A DNA stretch of 12,138 nt from Sphingomonadaceae bacterium (GCA_019239785.1 JAFAZM010000008.1:1-12138), one strand, 5' to 3'. Positions 1 through 5,696 are shown, counted from the stretch's first letter. Notes: generated by a model not told the origin, from the sequence alone. Translations and numbers: made by a program.

Positions 1-128
1 CCCGCGACTCAGCCTATACGGATATCGGCGGCTAACGGCAAGCGATTTAAGCAAAGGCCACGTTTCGTTCCCTTGCAATTTTCCGGCTTATGGTCTAGAT
101 GGCCTTAGTAGCTAACAGGAGAGCTGAC
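1..128. other. Upstream flank, no gene recognised
   Basis: No coding region or RNA gene can be supported here. The stretch is less GC-rich than most of the window. A weak promoter-like pair (TTGCAA at 73-78, TAGATG at 96-101, 17-base spacer) would start transcription near 108. That would leave a short leader before a GTG start at 129 and would exclude the upstream ATG at 99. Only three of six -10 bases match consensus, so this is suggestive only. Confidence 0.3.
117..121 (+). promoter_or_regulatory. Ribosome binding site that decides a GTG start
   Basis: AGGAG lies seven bases before the in-frame GTG at 129. The upstream in-frame ATG at 99 has no purine-rich sequence before it, and the ATG at 138 is 16 bases from the motif. 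The spacing favours the GTG. Confidence 0.6.
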
Positions 129-866
129 GTGGGGAAAATGCGAAGCCCAAACTTCCCGACCATCCCGCTCGGGCAAGCCATTGACCTTGTAGGAAAAATA
201 TTTCGCGAGGATCGGCAGAACGCCATCGACAAAGAGGTGGCAGCTAAACATATGGGTTACACTGGACTAACTGGTCGTACCATGAAACTGATGGGCGCCC
301 TTAGCCAATACGGGCTCATCGACAAGGTGGCGAAGGGCCAAATCCGCGTCTCGAAGAACGCCGTGTCCATCCTGCACTGGAGCGAAGAGGGCGAAAAGCG
401 GGAGGCAATCGCCAAGGCTGGCACGTCGCCATCGCTGTTCCGGCGCATCCGGGACAGTTTCGATGATCCGTCCGAGCGCACGATTACCTCATTCTTGATT
501 AAAGAGGGGTTCACCGATTCCGCGATTCCGGCGGTGCTGCGCAGCTACAGAGAGACAAACCGCTTTTTAGCCGATGCCGGGGTTTCCGAAAGTTATGGGC
601 AGGGCGCGCCCGCCGACGCAGATTCGTCTTCCGACTTTGATGAGGAAGATGAAGCCATGATGGAACAACCGATTAAGGACGTTGCAGGGCGCCGGGACGA
701 AGCGCCTGCGGACAAGGGCAAGCTTCGCCTGAATTTTGACCTACGCTCCGTCAGCGTCGCGGGCACGACCACGTCGCCCGCTGAATTGAAAGAGTTTGTC
801 GGTCAGCTCACCGCGCTTCAGGAATTGTTTGAGCGGTTCGCCGATCCCGCCGCCGACTTGGTCTAG
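129..866 (+). CDS. Hypothetical protein with winged-helix-like N-terminal region
   Basis: I do not recognise a named family for this 245-residue protein. The first ~75 residues (helix, IDKEVAAKHMGY, GLTGRTMKLMGALSQYGLI, then a basic strand KVAKGQIRVS) have the look of a winged helix-turn-helix, with the recognition helix around residues 46-64. A Ser/Asp/Glu-rich linker with a DFDEEDE run follows, and the C-terminus ends in a predicted helix (LKEFVGQLTALQELFERFAD). There is no signal peptide or membrane segment, so it is likely cytoplasmic. The GTG start at 129 is preferred because of the ribosome binding site at 117; ATG at 99 (255 residues) and ATG at 138 are alternatives. Codon use is visibly richer in A and T than in hslO downstream, which hints at acquisition. 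A DNA-binding role is inferred from predicted fold only. Confidence 0.7.
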   Translation: MGKMRSPNFPTIPLGQAIDLVGKIFREDRQNAIDKEVAAKHMGYTGLTGRTMKLMGALSQYGLIDKVAKGQIRVSKNAVSILHWSEEGEKREAIAKAGTSPSLFRRIRDSFDDPSERTITSFLIKEGFTDSAIPAVLRSYRETNRFLADAGVSESYGQGAPADADSSSDFDEEDEAMMEQPIKDVAGRRDEAPADKGKLRLNFDLRSVSVAGTTTSPAELKEFVGQLTALQELFERFADPAADLV

Positions 867-945
867 CGCCGGGCCTTCCTACGCTTCCACGTCCAGCGCC
901 CGCGATAGGGTGGTGAGCGGAGCGAGCCATCGGCATCGCAGCGAT

Positions 946-978
946 ACGAACGCATCGGCATCGAGCCGCTGCGTTCGT
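946..978. repeat. Long hairpin 3' of the winged-helix gene
   Basis: ACGAACGCA (946-954) pairs perfectly with TGCGTTCGT (970-978). Inside it CGGC (956-959) pairs with GCCG (965-968), giving a 13-pair stem with one mismatch and a five-base loop. The 11-base word CATCGGCATCG occurs twice, at 928-938 and 953-963. The hairpin could stop transcription before hslO, but no T-run follows on either side, so a classic intrinsic terminator is not supported. Confidence 0.55.
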
Positions 979-991
979 CAACCCACCCCCA

Positions 992-1013
992 CCCCTCCCT
1001 TGTCAGGGAGGGG
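992..1013. repeat. Pyrimidine/purine palindrome, probable dispersed intergenic repeat
   Basis: CCCCTCCCT (992-1000) and AGGGAGGGG (1005-1013) form a perfect nine-pair stem around TGTC, preceded by ACCCACCCCCA. From memory, sphingomonad genomes carry many intergenic copies of an ACCCACCCC...CTCCC hairpin; that this is one of them is inference. It lies about 50 bases before the hslO start and lacks a T-run. Confidence 0.5.
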
Positions 1014-1063
1014 AGTTCGCATTGGCCTATTGAACCCGGCCGCATCGTCGCCACATCCCCGCC

Positions 1064-1978
1064 ATGGCTTCCGAACAGAGGAAAGAAACGGCCGCGGCCG
1101 TGGACGCGGCTTTGGGCTTCGCCTTGCCGCAGCGGCATGCGCGCGGGCGGCTGGTGCGGCTCGGGCCGGCGCTCGAGGACGTGCTCTCCGCCCACGCCTA
1201 TCCGGCGCCGATCGCGCGCCTGCTCTCCGAGGCTTTGGTGCTGACCGCCCTGCTCGGCGCGATGCTGAAGGATGCGGGCGGCCAGCTCACCATGCAGGCG
1301 CAGACCGAGAACGGCATCGTCGACCTGCTCGTCGCCGATTACCGCAACGGCGAATTGCGCGGCTATGTCCGCTTCGATCCCGATCGGCTCGCCGAGCAGC
1401 CCGGCCAGCCCTCGCTCTTCTCCCTTTTCGGCAAGGGCTATCTGGCGATCACCTTCGATCAGGCGGTATCGAACGAGCGCTATCAGGGCATCGTGCCGCT
1501 GGAAGGCGGCAGCCTGGCCGAGGCGGTCGAGCATTATTTCAGCCAGTCCGAGCAGATCCCAAGCCTGGTCCGCGTCGCCGTCGACGACAGCGGCCGCGTC
1601 GCCGGCGGCATATTGCTCCAACACCTCCCAGAGGGCGAGGAGGGCCGCGAGCGGCTGCACACCCGGCTCGACCATCCCGAATGGCAGCATGTGCGGGTGC
1701 TCGGCGAGACCATTCGCGCCGGCGAGCTCGCCGATCCGGAGCTGCCGCTCGAGGCCCTGCTCTGGCGGCTGTTCCATGACGAGGAGGAGATCCGCGTCCT
1801 TGCGGGCGTCCCCCTTTCGAGGGGCTGCCGCTGCAATCCGGAGCATGTCCGTCATGTGCTCGGCCGCTTCTCGCCCGAGGAGCGGGCCGAAATGGTCGAC
1901 GAAAGCGGGGTGATCAATGTCGATTGCGAATTCTGCTCCCGCATCTTCCCGATCCGCCTCGACGATCTGGAGGCGTGA
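1064..1978 (+). CDS. hslO: Redox-regulated molecular chaperone Hsp33
   Basis: Hsp33 is a cytoplasmic holdase that is inactive when its four C-terminal cysteines bind zinc and becomes active when oxidative stress forms disulfides and releases the metal. The 304-residue protein is of normal family length. Residues 20-240 match the N-terminal Hsp33 fold (LLSEALVLTALLG near 53-65, ENGIVDLLVADYRNGELRGYV near 82-102, FGKGYLAITFD near 122-132). The redox switch is intact: CxC at C255 and C257 in the context GCRCNPE, and CxxC at C288 and C291 (CEFC). The ATG at 1064 has no good ribosome binding site but fits the usual family N-terminus; no other start looks better. The next gene begins about 60 bases downstream on the same strand. 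Confidence 0.95.
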   Translation: MASEQRKETAAAVDAALGFALPQRHARGRLVRLGPALEDVLSAHAYPAPIARLLSEALVLTALLGAMLKDAGGQLTMQAQTENGIVDLLVADYRNGELRGYVRFDPDRLAEQPGQPSLFSLFGKGYLAITFDQAVSNERYQGIVPLEGGSLAEAVEHYFSQSEQIPSLVRVAVDDSGRVAGGILLQHLPEGEEGRERLHTRLDHPEWQHVRVLGETIRAGELADPELPLEALLWRLFHDEEEIRVLAGVPLSRGCRCNPEHVRHVLGRFSPEERAEMVDESGVINVDCEFCSRIFPIRLDDLEA

Positions 1979-2040
1979 AATCTTCGACATTGCGCTGGCG
2001 TAATTAACTCCTATCTCCGCAGCGGGAGGGTAGTGGCGTG

Positions 2041-2421
2041 ATGCGCGTGTCGATCCCGATGTCCGTGGCTTTGCTGCTTGCTTCCTGGCCTGCGGCGACC
2101 CAGCAGACCGGACCCTTGGCGCAGGTCGAGCGCGGCCGCTGGGAGCTGCGCGCGCCGAACGGCGCGGCGATCGGCGCCGTCTGCCTCGGCGATCCGACCC
2201 TGCTCGCCCAGCCGTTCAACGCGCCCCATCCCTGCAGCAGCGAGATTCTCGGGGTCAACGACCATGTCGTGACGGTCGGCTTCGTCTGCCCCGGCATGGG
2301 CCGCGGCCGCGCCGATCTCAGGGTGGAGACGCCGCGGCTGGTTCAGATCGACAGCCAGGGGATCAGCAACGGCACCCCCTTCGCGCTGCGCGCCCAGGCG
2401 CGGAAGACGGGGCCCTGCTAG
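2041..2421 (+). CDS. Small exported DUF3617-like protein
   Basis: A 126-residue protein with a signal peptide (hydrophobic residues 7-18, likely cleavage after about residue 20), so probably periplasmic. It has a GRWELR motif at 32-37, cysteines at 48, 65, 83 and 126, and a C-terminal RKTGPC. This pattern (Gly-x-Trp-Glu, CL, two further cysteines, terminal R-x-G-x-C) resembles DUF3617 proteins common in sphingomonads; four cysteines could make two disulfides. Function is unknown. GGGAGGG at 2024-2030 serves either the GTG at 2038 (seven bases away) or the ATG at 2041 (ten bases); the choice changes one residue. The gene could be co-transcribed with hslO, since the gap is short and has no terminator. 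Confidence 0.75.
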   Translation: MRVSIPMSVALLLASWPAATQQTGPLAQVERGRWELRAPNGAAIGAVCLGDPTLLAQPFNAPHPCSSEILGVNDHVVTVGFVCPGMGRGRADLRVETPRLVQIDSQGISNGTPFALRAQARKTGPC

Positions 2422-2424
2422 GCG

Positions 2425-2532
2425 AAAAGCGAGTCGTCACCCCGGACTTGATCCGGGGTCCACCTTCTCTTGTCGGCAGCTGGATGCCGGATCAGGTCCG
2501 GCATGACGAAGTTTTTGGGTTAACTCGCTTTT
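2425..2532. repeat. Nested palindromic intergenic repeat element
   Basis: Two hairpins lie back to back: ACCCCGGA/TCCGGGGT (2439-2446, 2452-2459) and ATGCCGGA/TCCGGCAT (2484-2491, 2497-2504). The second arm read in reverse complement nearly matches the first, so they are an inverted pair of ~28-base units of the CGTCA-N-CCGGA type. The pair is bounded by TCGTCA (2434-2439) and TGACGA (2504-2509). Outside that is a perfect ten-base inverted repeat, AAAAGCGAGT (2425-2434) with ACTCGCTTTT (2523-2532). Folded as RNA it gives a branched structure ending in TTTT, so it may also slow transcription from the upstream genes. A related element lies at 8658-8752. Confidence 0.75.
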
Positions 2533-2540
2533 AACCATAT

Positions 2541-2644
2541 GCCGCTAGGAATGTGTTCGTGCCTTTTTGGGCACGCTTTCCTCCCTAGCAGGCTTCGAGA
2601 GCCTGAACTGGGCCGTCCCTTCCGAGGGGCGGCCCATTCTTTTT
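2541..2644 (+). ncRNA. Candidate small RNA with anti-Shine-Dalgarno tract
   Basis: A compact series of stems ends in a textbook terminator. The stems are CGTGCC/GGCACG (2558-2563, 2570-2575), CAGGCT/AGCCTG (2589-2594, 2600-2605) and the terminator hairpin 2609-2636. Between the first two is CTTTCCTCCCT (2576-2586), a tract complementary to ribosome binding sites. GCTAGG (2544-2549) could pair with CCTAGC (2584-2589) and enclose the first hairpin if the transcript starts early enough. Alphaproteobacterial trans-acting small RNAs (suhB/alpha-r14, MmgR and CCUCC-loop families) carry such exposed tracts, and this has that layout; assignment to a particular family is inference. The 5' end is uncertain: no convincing promoter was found, and a start near 2550-2557 would free the CCTCC tract. 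The alternative is an attenuator in the queC leader. Confidence 0.55.
2609..2644 (+). terminator. Intrinsic terminator before queC
   Basis: TGGGCCGTCCC (2609-2619) and GGGGCGGCCCA (2626-2636) form an 11-pair stem with one G-U pair and a TTCCGA loop, followed by TTCTTTTT (2637-2644). It ends 28 bases before the queC ATG. Because it would block readthrough, queC probably has its own promoter, or the terminator is conditional. Confidence 0.85.
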
Positions 2645-2672
2645 CGCGCACTTCAGCGTATAGGGCGGCGCC

Positions 2673-3356
2673 ATGGCCGGGCCTGCTTTGGTGCTCCTCT
2701 CCGGAGGGCTGGATTCGATGGTCGTCGCCGCGCTGGCGCGCGAGGCCGGGCACAGCCTGCTCGCGCTCACCGTCGACTACAACCAGCGCCACCGGATCGA
2801 GCTGCGGGCGGCGACGGCGATCGCCGCCCGGCTCGGGGCCGAGCGCCACATCATCCTGCCGCTCGACCTCAGGGGCTTCGGCGGCTCGGCGCTGACCGCC
2901 GACATCGACGTCCCGAAAGACGGGGTGGAGGAGGGGGTGATCCCGGTCACCTATGTCCCCGCGCGCAACACGATCTTCCTCTCGCTGTGCCTGGGCTGGG
3001 CCGAGGCGGCGGGTGCGCGCGACCTCCATATCGGCGTCAACGCGCTCGATTATTCGGGCTACCCCGATTGCCGCCCCGAATTCATCCAGGCCTTCGAGAC
3101 GATGGCGAACCTCGCCACCCGCGCGGGGGTCGAGGGCGACCGCTTCACCGTGCACACGCCACTGATCGCGATGACCAAGGCCGAGATCGTCCGCGAGGCG
3201 GCGCGGCTCGGCCTCGACGCCGGGATGAGCTGGTCCTGCTACGATCCCACGCCGGACGGATTGCACTGCGGGCTTTGCGATTCCTGCCGCTTGCGCGCGC
3301 GGGGTTTCGAGGAGGCCGGTCTGCCCGATCCAACCCGCTACGCCGCGGCCCCGTGA
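2673..3356 (+). CDS. queC: 7-cyano-7-deazaguanine synthase QueC
   Basis: QueC converts 7-carboxy-7-deazaguanine to preQ0 with ATP and ammonia, a step toward queuosine at the wobble base of tRNAs with GUN anticodons; it is cytoplasmic. The 227-residue protein has the PP-loop SGGLDS at 10-15, VDYNQRH at 34-40, VPARNTIF at 95-102, and a C-terminal zinc site of four cysteines (C189 in SCYDP, then C199, C202 and C205 in HCGLCDSC). Length and motif order are normal. The ATG at 2673 has only a weak AGGG before it (2662-2665), and a TATAGG box at 2659-2664 leaves open a very short or leaderless transcript. The stop overlaps the queE start by four bases (GTGA), so the two are translationally coupled. 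Confidence 0.95.
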   Translation: MAGPALVLLSGGLDSMVVAALAREAGHSLLALTVDYNQRHRIELRAATAIAARLGAERHIILPLDLRGFGGSALTADIDVPKDGVEEGVIPVTYVPARNTIFLSLCLGWAEAAGARDLHIGVNALDYSGYPDCRPEFIQAFETMANLATRAGVEGDRFTVHTPLIAMTKAEIVREAARLGLDAGMSWSCYDPTPDGLHCGLCDSCRLRARGFEEAGLPDPTRYAAAP

Positions 3357-3979
3357 GCTACGCGGTCAAGGAGATCTTCCTGACCCTGCAGGGGGAAGGG
3401 ATGCAGGCGGGTCGGCGCGCGGTCTTCCTGCGCTTCGCCGGCTGCAATCTCTGGAGCGGGCGCGAGCAGGATCGAGCTGCGGCGCAATGCACTTTCTGCG
3501 ACACCGACTTCGTCGGCACGGACGGCGAGAATGGCGGCCGCTATGGGGCGGAGGCGCTGGCCGATCGGGTGCAGGCGCTCTGGGGGGAGGGGCCGCGGCC
3601 GCTGGTCGTGATCACCGGTGGCGAGCCGATGCTGCAGCTCGACGCCGCTTTGATCGACGCGCTCCACGCCCGCGGTTTCGAGATCGCGGTCGAGACCAAC
3701 GGCACCTTGGCGGCCCCGGCCGGGCTAGACTGGATCTGCGTCAGCCCGAAGGCCGGCACCGAGGTGGTCCAGCGCAGCGGCGATGAGCTGAAGCTGGTCT
3801 GGCCGCAGGCGGGGATCGATCCCGATGCGCTGGCCCGCTGGGACTTCCGCCACCTGCTGATCCAGCCGATGGACTGCGCGGACAAGACGGCCGCGCTCGC
3901 CGCTGCGATCGACCTGGTGATGAAGGATCCGCGCTGGCGGCTCAGCCTGCAGACGCACAAGGTGCTGGGATTGCCGTAA
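3353..3979 (+). CDS. queE: 7-carboxy-7-deazaguanine synthase QueE
   Basis: QueE is a radical SAM enzyme that contracts 6-carboxytetrahydropterin to 7-carboxy-7-deazaguanine, the substrate of QueC. The 208-residue protein starts with EIFLTLQGEG (7-16) and carries cysteines C31, C46 and C49, i.e. Cx14CxxC. This expanded cluster loop replaces the usual radical SAM Cx3Cx2C and is known in a subgroup of proteobacterial QueE proteins. TGGEP follows at 88-92, the SAM-contacting motif. The GTG at 3353 overlaps the queC stop as GTGA; no upstream start in the frame makes biological sense because the frame continues as a shadow of queC. The other early-pathway genes (folE, queD) are not in this window. 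The gene ends 25 bases from a convergent gene. Confidence 0.94.
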   Translation: MSYAVKEIFLTLQGEGMQAGRRAVFLRFAGCNLWSGREQDRAAAQCTFCDTDFVGTDGENGGRYGAEALADRVQALWGEGPRPLVVITGGEPMLQLDAALIDALHARGFEIAVETNGTLAAPAGLDWICVSPKAGTEVVQRSGDELKLVWPQAGIDPDALARWDFRHLLIQPMDCADKTAALAAAIDLVMKDPRWRLSLQTHKVLGLP

Positions 3980-4004
3980 TTCGCCGGGGTGACGTTAGCG
4001 ACGA

Positions 4005-4670
4005 TCAGTTCGCCCGTTCGCAGTCGCGGCGGTCGCGGCCGCGGAGCTGGGAACAGTCGCGGCGGGCCGGGGCACCGAGCACGATCGGCGAGAGGATGAC
4101 CGGCTGGCGGTCGAAGGCGTAGCGGTCGACCATCGGCAGCAGGCTGCTCCGCAGCTCGCGCATCCGCGCCGCGGCCAGGTTGGTGAGCTCGCCGCGGCGG
4201 GTGAAAAGCGCTTCCTTGCCGATCCGCGCGGCGGTCTGGCAGAAGGCGAACTGCGACCGCATCGTCGAGAATTCCTGATAGGTGATCGTCGAATAGCGGT
4301 CGAAATTGCCGCCAGGGGCGCGCGCCCCGGCACGCCGGAAATAGCCCTGCAGCGCGGTATAGGCGGCAGCGAGCTCGCGGGCATGCTGGTTGATGAGCGT
4401 GTTGTAATTGTCGACCGTGCGCAACGAAGGCGAGAACTGGCATTGCAGCGCGGCGACGTTGAGCCCGGCGCGCAGGTTCCAGAGCAGGTGGGCGCGATTT
4501 TCCACCGGGGTCGCGCCCGGCAGCGGCAAGCCGGCGAGTTCGTCCGTCGCCTCGATCGGCCCGCTCACCACCACCGGATCGGTGACGAAGAGCTGGGCGG
4601 GGGCCGTTCCCGGCGCGGCCAGCAGCGCGGCGCCGAGCCCCGCCAGGGCGACCATCGATTTCAAGCTCAT
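4005..4670 (-). CDS. Exported protein of unknown function
   Basis: I do not recognise a family. The 221-residue protein begins with a Sec-type signal peptide (hydrophobic residues 7-20, cleavage likely after APA near residue 25), so it is probably periplasmic. The mature part looks mainly alpha-helical, with alternating polar and Leu/Ala residues from about 60 to 185. It has four cysteines (C77, C144, C206, C217) that could make two disulfides; the last pair sits in a basic C-terminal tail (RRDCSQLRGRDRRDC). The ATG at 4670 has GGAAGGG five bases before it. The gene lies 3' of the 92-residue lipoprotein gene on the same strand with a 124-base gap, and converges on queE. Conserved housekeeping-type codon use suggests a real gene; its role is open. 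Confidence 0.75.
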   Translation of the reverse strand: MSLKSMVALAGLGAALLAAPGTAPAQLFVTDPVVVSGPIEATDELAGLPLPGATPVENRAHLLWNLRAGLNVAALQCQFSPSLRTVDNYNTLINQHARELAAAYTALQGYFRRAGARAPGGNFDRYSTITYQEFSTMRSQFAFCQTAARIGKEALFTRRGELTNLAAARMRELRSSLLPMVDRYAFDRQPVILSPIVLGAPARRDCSQLRGRDRRDCERAN

Positions 4671-4794
4671 AAATACCCTTCCGCCGTCCGGCCCCGGCTC
4701 ATTGGTAACAAGCCGGCGCCGCCCGCCCTATGCCCCGCTCCCGCGTCCGTCGCGCGGGCGGCACGGTTCGTCGGTCCGCCCTGCGCGAAAGCGC

Positions 4795-5073
4795 TTACAT
4801 GCCGACCGTATTGCTCTCGACATTGTTGGTGCTGACGCCGCGGCCGGGATCGGCGACGCTGTTGTTGCCGGCGCTGTTGGTCAGATTGTTGGTCGCGGGC
4901 GGCGCGCTGTTGGTGACGCTCTCCATCGCGCTGGCGTCGTTGGCCGGCGCGCTCATGCTCATATTGGCGCTGAGATCGTTGGCCGTGATATTGTTGACCG
5001 TCGGCTGGCGCTTGCAGGCCGAGACCGCGAGGGCGGCGCCGGCGATCATGGCGACGGTGATGAGCTTGCGCAT
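4795..5073 (-). CDS. Small Asn/Ser-rich lipoprotein
   Basis: The 92-residue protein has a lipoprotein signal: positive start MRK, hydrophobic core, and lipobox AVSAC with the acylated cysteine at C20. Mature residues 21-92 are low complexity, rich in Asn, Ser, Ala and Thr, with recurring NN, SAN and TNS words and no recognisable domain. The residue after the cysteine is Lys rather than Asp, which in family terms favours outer-membrane sorting, though this rule is not firm in Alphaproteobacteria. The ATG at 5073 has GGAGGAA about five bases before it. The signal peptide is almost the same as that of the 106-residue lipoprotein encoded next upstream, so the two are paralogues or share an ancestor. 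Function unknown. Confidence 0.72.
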   Translation of the reverse strand: MRKLITVAMIAGAALAVSACKRQPTVNNITANDLSANMSMSAPANDASAMESVTNSAPPATNNLTNSAGNNSVADPGRGVSTNNVESNTVGM

Positions 5074-5105
5074 GCTGGATTCCTCCCACTTGGAAATGCC
5101 CGCCC

Positions 5106-5134
5106 CCTATCTCTCCGAAGCCGCGCGCGATCAA
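5106..5134 (-). promoter_or_regulatory. Possible promoter of the 92-residue lipoprotein gene
   Basis: On the minus strand TTGATC (complement of 5129-5134) and GATAGG (complement of 5106-5111) are 17 bases apart, with the start codon some 30 bases downstream. Matches are moderate, so this is tentative. Confidence 0.3.
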
Positions 5135-5220
5135 GCCTTCGCGCCACCGTTCGTCGCGAATCCCCTGGGCTGATTTTTCCTTTGTTTGCCGCGACCTGCG
5201 GCTTCGTGACGAGGCCGGAC

Positions 5221-5258
5221 CCAGAAACGAAGAAGGCCGCCGGCTGCCCGGCGGCCTT
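5221..5258 (-). terminator. Intrinsic terminator of the 106-residue lipoprotein gene
   Basis: AAGGCCGCCGG (5233-5243) and CCGGCGGCCTT (5248-5258) form a perfect 11-pair stem with a four-base loop. Read on the minus strand it is followed by CTTCGTTTCT, a T-rich tail. It lies 26 bases past the stop codon at 5285, which makes the upstream lipoprotein gene a separate transcription unit. Confidence 0.8.
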
Positions 5259-5284
5259 CCCGATCCGTAGATCCCGAGCGGGTC

Positions 5285-5605
5285 TCAGTGATGGTTGCCC
5301 GCGGTCGTCGTGGTCGTCGTCGTCGTGGTGGTCGTGTTGCCGTGCGACGCCGAGTGCGTGTTGGTGGTCGTGTTGCCGTGCGACGCATTGGAGGTCGAAG
5401 CGTTGCCGCTCGACATGTTGCCGCCGGTCATGTTGGTGTCCATGGACATGTTGGTGTCCATGCTCATGTCGGCATTGGCGTCATAAGTGGTGTCCATCGC
5501 GGTGTTGTCGACCGCGGTGTTGTTGGCGGCCTTGTTGCCGCCGCCGCACGCCGCGACGGCCAGAGCCGCGCCCGCAACCATCGAAAGAGTGAGGATCTTA
5601 CGCAT
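5285..5605 (-). CDS. Low-complexity Asn/Thr/Met-rich lipoprotein with internal repeats
   Basis: The 106-residue protein has a lipobox AVAAC with the modified cysteine at C20, followed by GGGN. The mature part is low complexity: an Asn/Met-rich stretch with SMDTNM twice in tandem, then SHGNTTT twice, then eleven consecutive threonines, ending AGNHH. Met- and His-rich sequence could bind a metal such as copper, but that is speculation. The repeats are also present in the DNA. The ATG at 5605 has GGGAGA six bases before it. A TATAAT promoter at 5668 and a terminator at 5233 make it a single-gene unit. Its first 20 residues nearly match the 92-residue lipoprotein downstream. It is unlikely to be a shadow: start, ribosome binding site, signal peptide, promoter and terminator all agree. 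Confidence 0.75.
   Translation of the reverse strand: MRKILTLSMVAGAALAVAACGGGNKAANNTAVDNTAMDTTYDANADMSMDTNMSMDTNMTGGNMSSGNASTSNASHGNTTTNTHSASHGNTTTTTTTTTTTAGNHH
5327..5386. repeat. Two perfect 24-base direct repeats
   Basis: The segment 5327-5350 (starting GGTGGTCGTGTTGCC, ending GCGACGC) recurs identically at 5363-5386, with a 36-base period. On the minus strand each copy encodes part of an (A)SHGNTTT unit. Identity in third positions points to recent duplication or slippage. Confidence 0.85.
5429..5462. repeat. Tandem 18-base repeat
   Basis: CATGTTGGTGTCCATG occurs at 5429-5444 and 5447-5462 with an 18-base period, encoding the duplicated SMDTNM unit of the lipoprotein on the minus strand. 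Confidence 0.85.
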
Positions 5606-5667
5606 GAAAAGGTCTCCCTAGAGTATCGATTTGGTCGGGTCGGCCCGCTTTTCCAAATCCTGTCCAC

Positions 5668-5696
5668 ATTATACGGAATGGAGAGGGCCCTCAAGC
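5668..5696 (-). promoter_or_regulatory. Promoter of the 106-residue lipoprotein gene
   Basis: The minus strand has a perfect TATAAT (complement of 5668-5673). The matching -35 region reads GCTTGAGG, with TTGAGG 15 bases or GCTTGA 17 bases upstream, inside the last codons of lipB. Transcription would begin near 5661 with a leader of about 55 bases. Confidence 0.55.

Noticed and set aside
1..98. tRNA or attachment site at the left edge
   Set aside because: No cloverleaf arms or T-loop motif could be found, and no flanking integrase or direct-repeat partner is visible.
796..1779. Long plus-strand frame overlapping hslO
   Set aside because: Arg/Ala/Pro-rich translation typical of an off-frame reading of a GC-rich gene; hslO in the other frame has full family motifs.
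863..1990. Long minus-strand frame opposite hslO
   Set aside because: Antisense shadow of hslO; no start signals or recognisable domain.
2541..2672. preQ1 riboswitch before queC
   Set aside because: The position is tempting, but no compact H-type pseudoknot with the A-rich tail of the known preQ1 classes is recognisable; the CCTCC tract and terminator fit a small RNA better.
2520..3266. Minus-strand frame opposite queC
   Set aside because: Shadow of queC and the small RNA region; composition is Arg/Gly/Glu-rich with no domain.
5285..5465. CRISPR-like array from direct repeats
   Set aside because: Only two copies of each repeat, spacers too short and coding, and all repeats lie in frame inside the lipoprotein gene.
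4408..5592. Long plus-strand frame across the lipoprotein genes
   Set aside because: Ends in Cys/Trp/Arg-rich sequence that is the antisense of the Asn/Thr codons of the lipoprotein; the minus strand has signal peptides, ribosome binding sites and a terminator.
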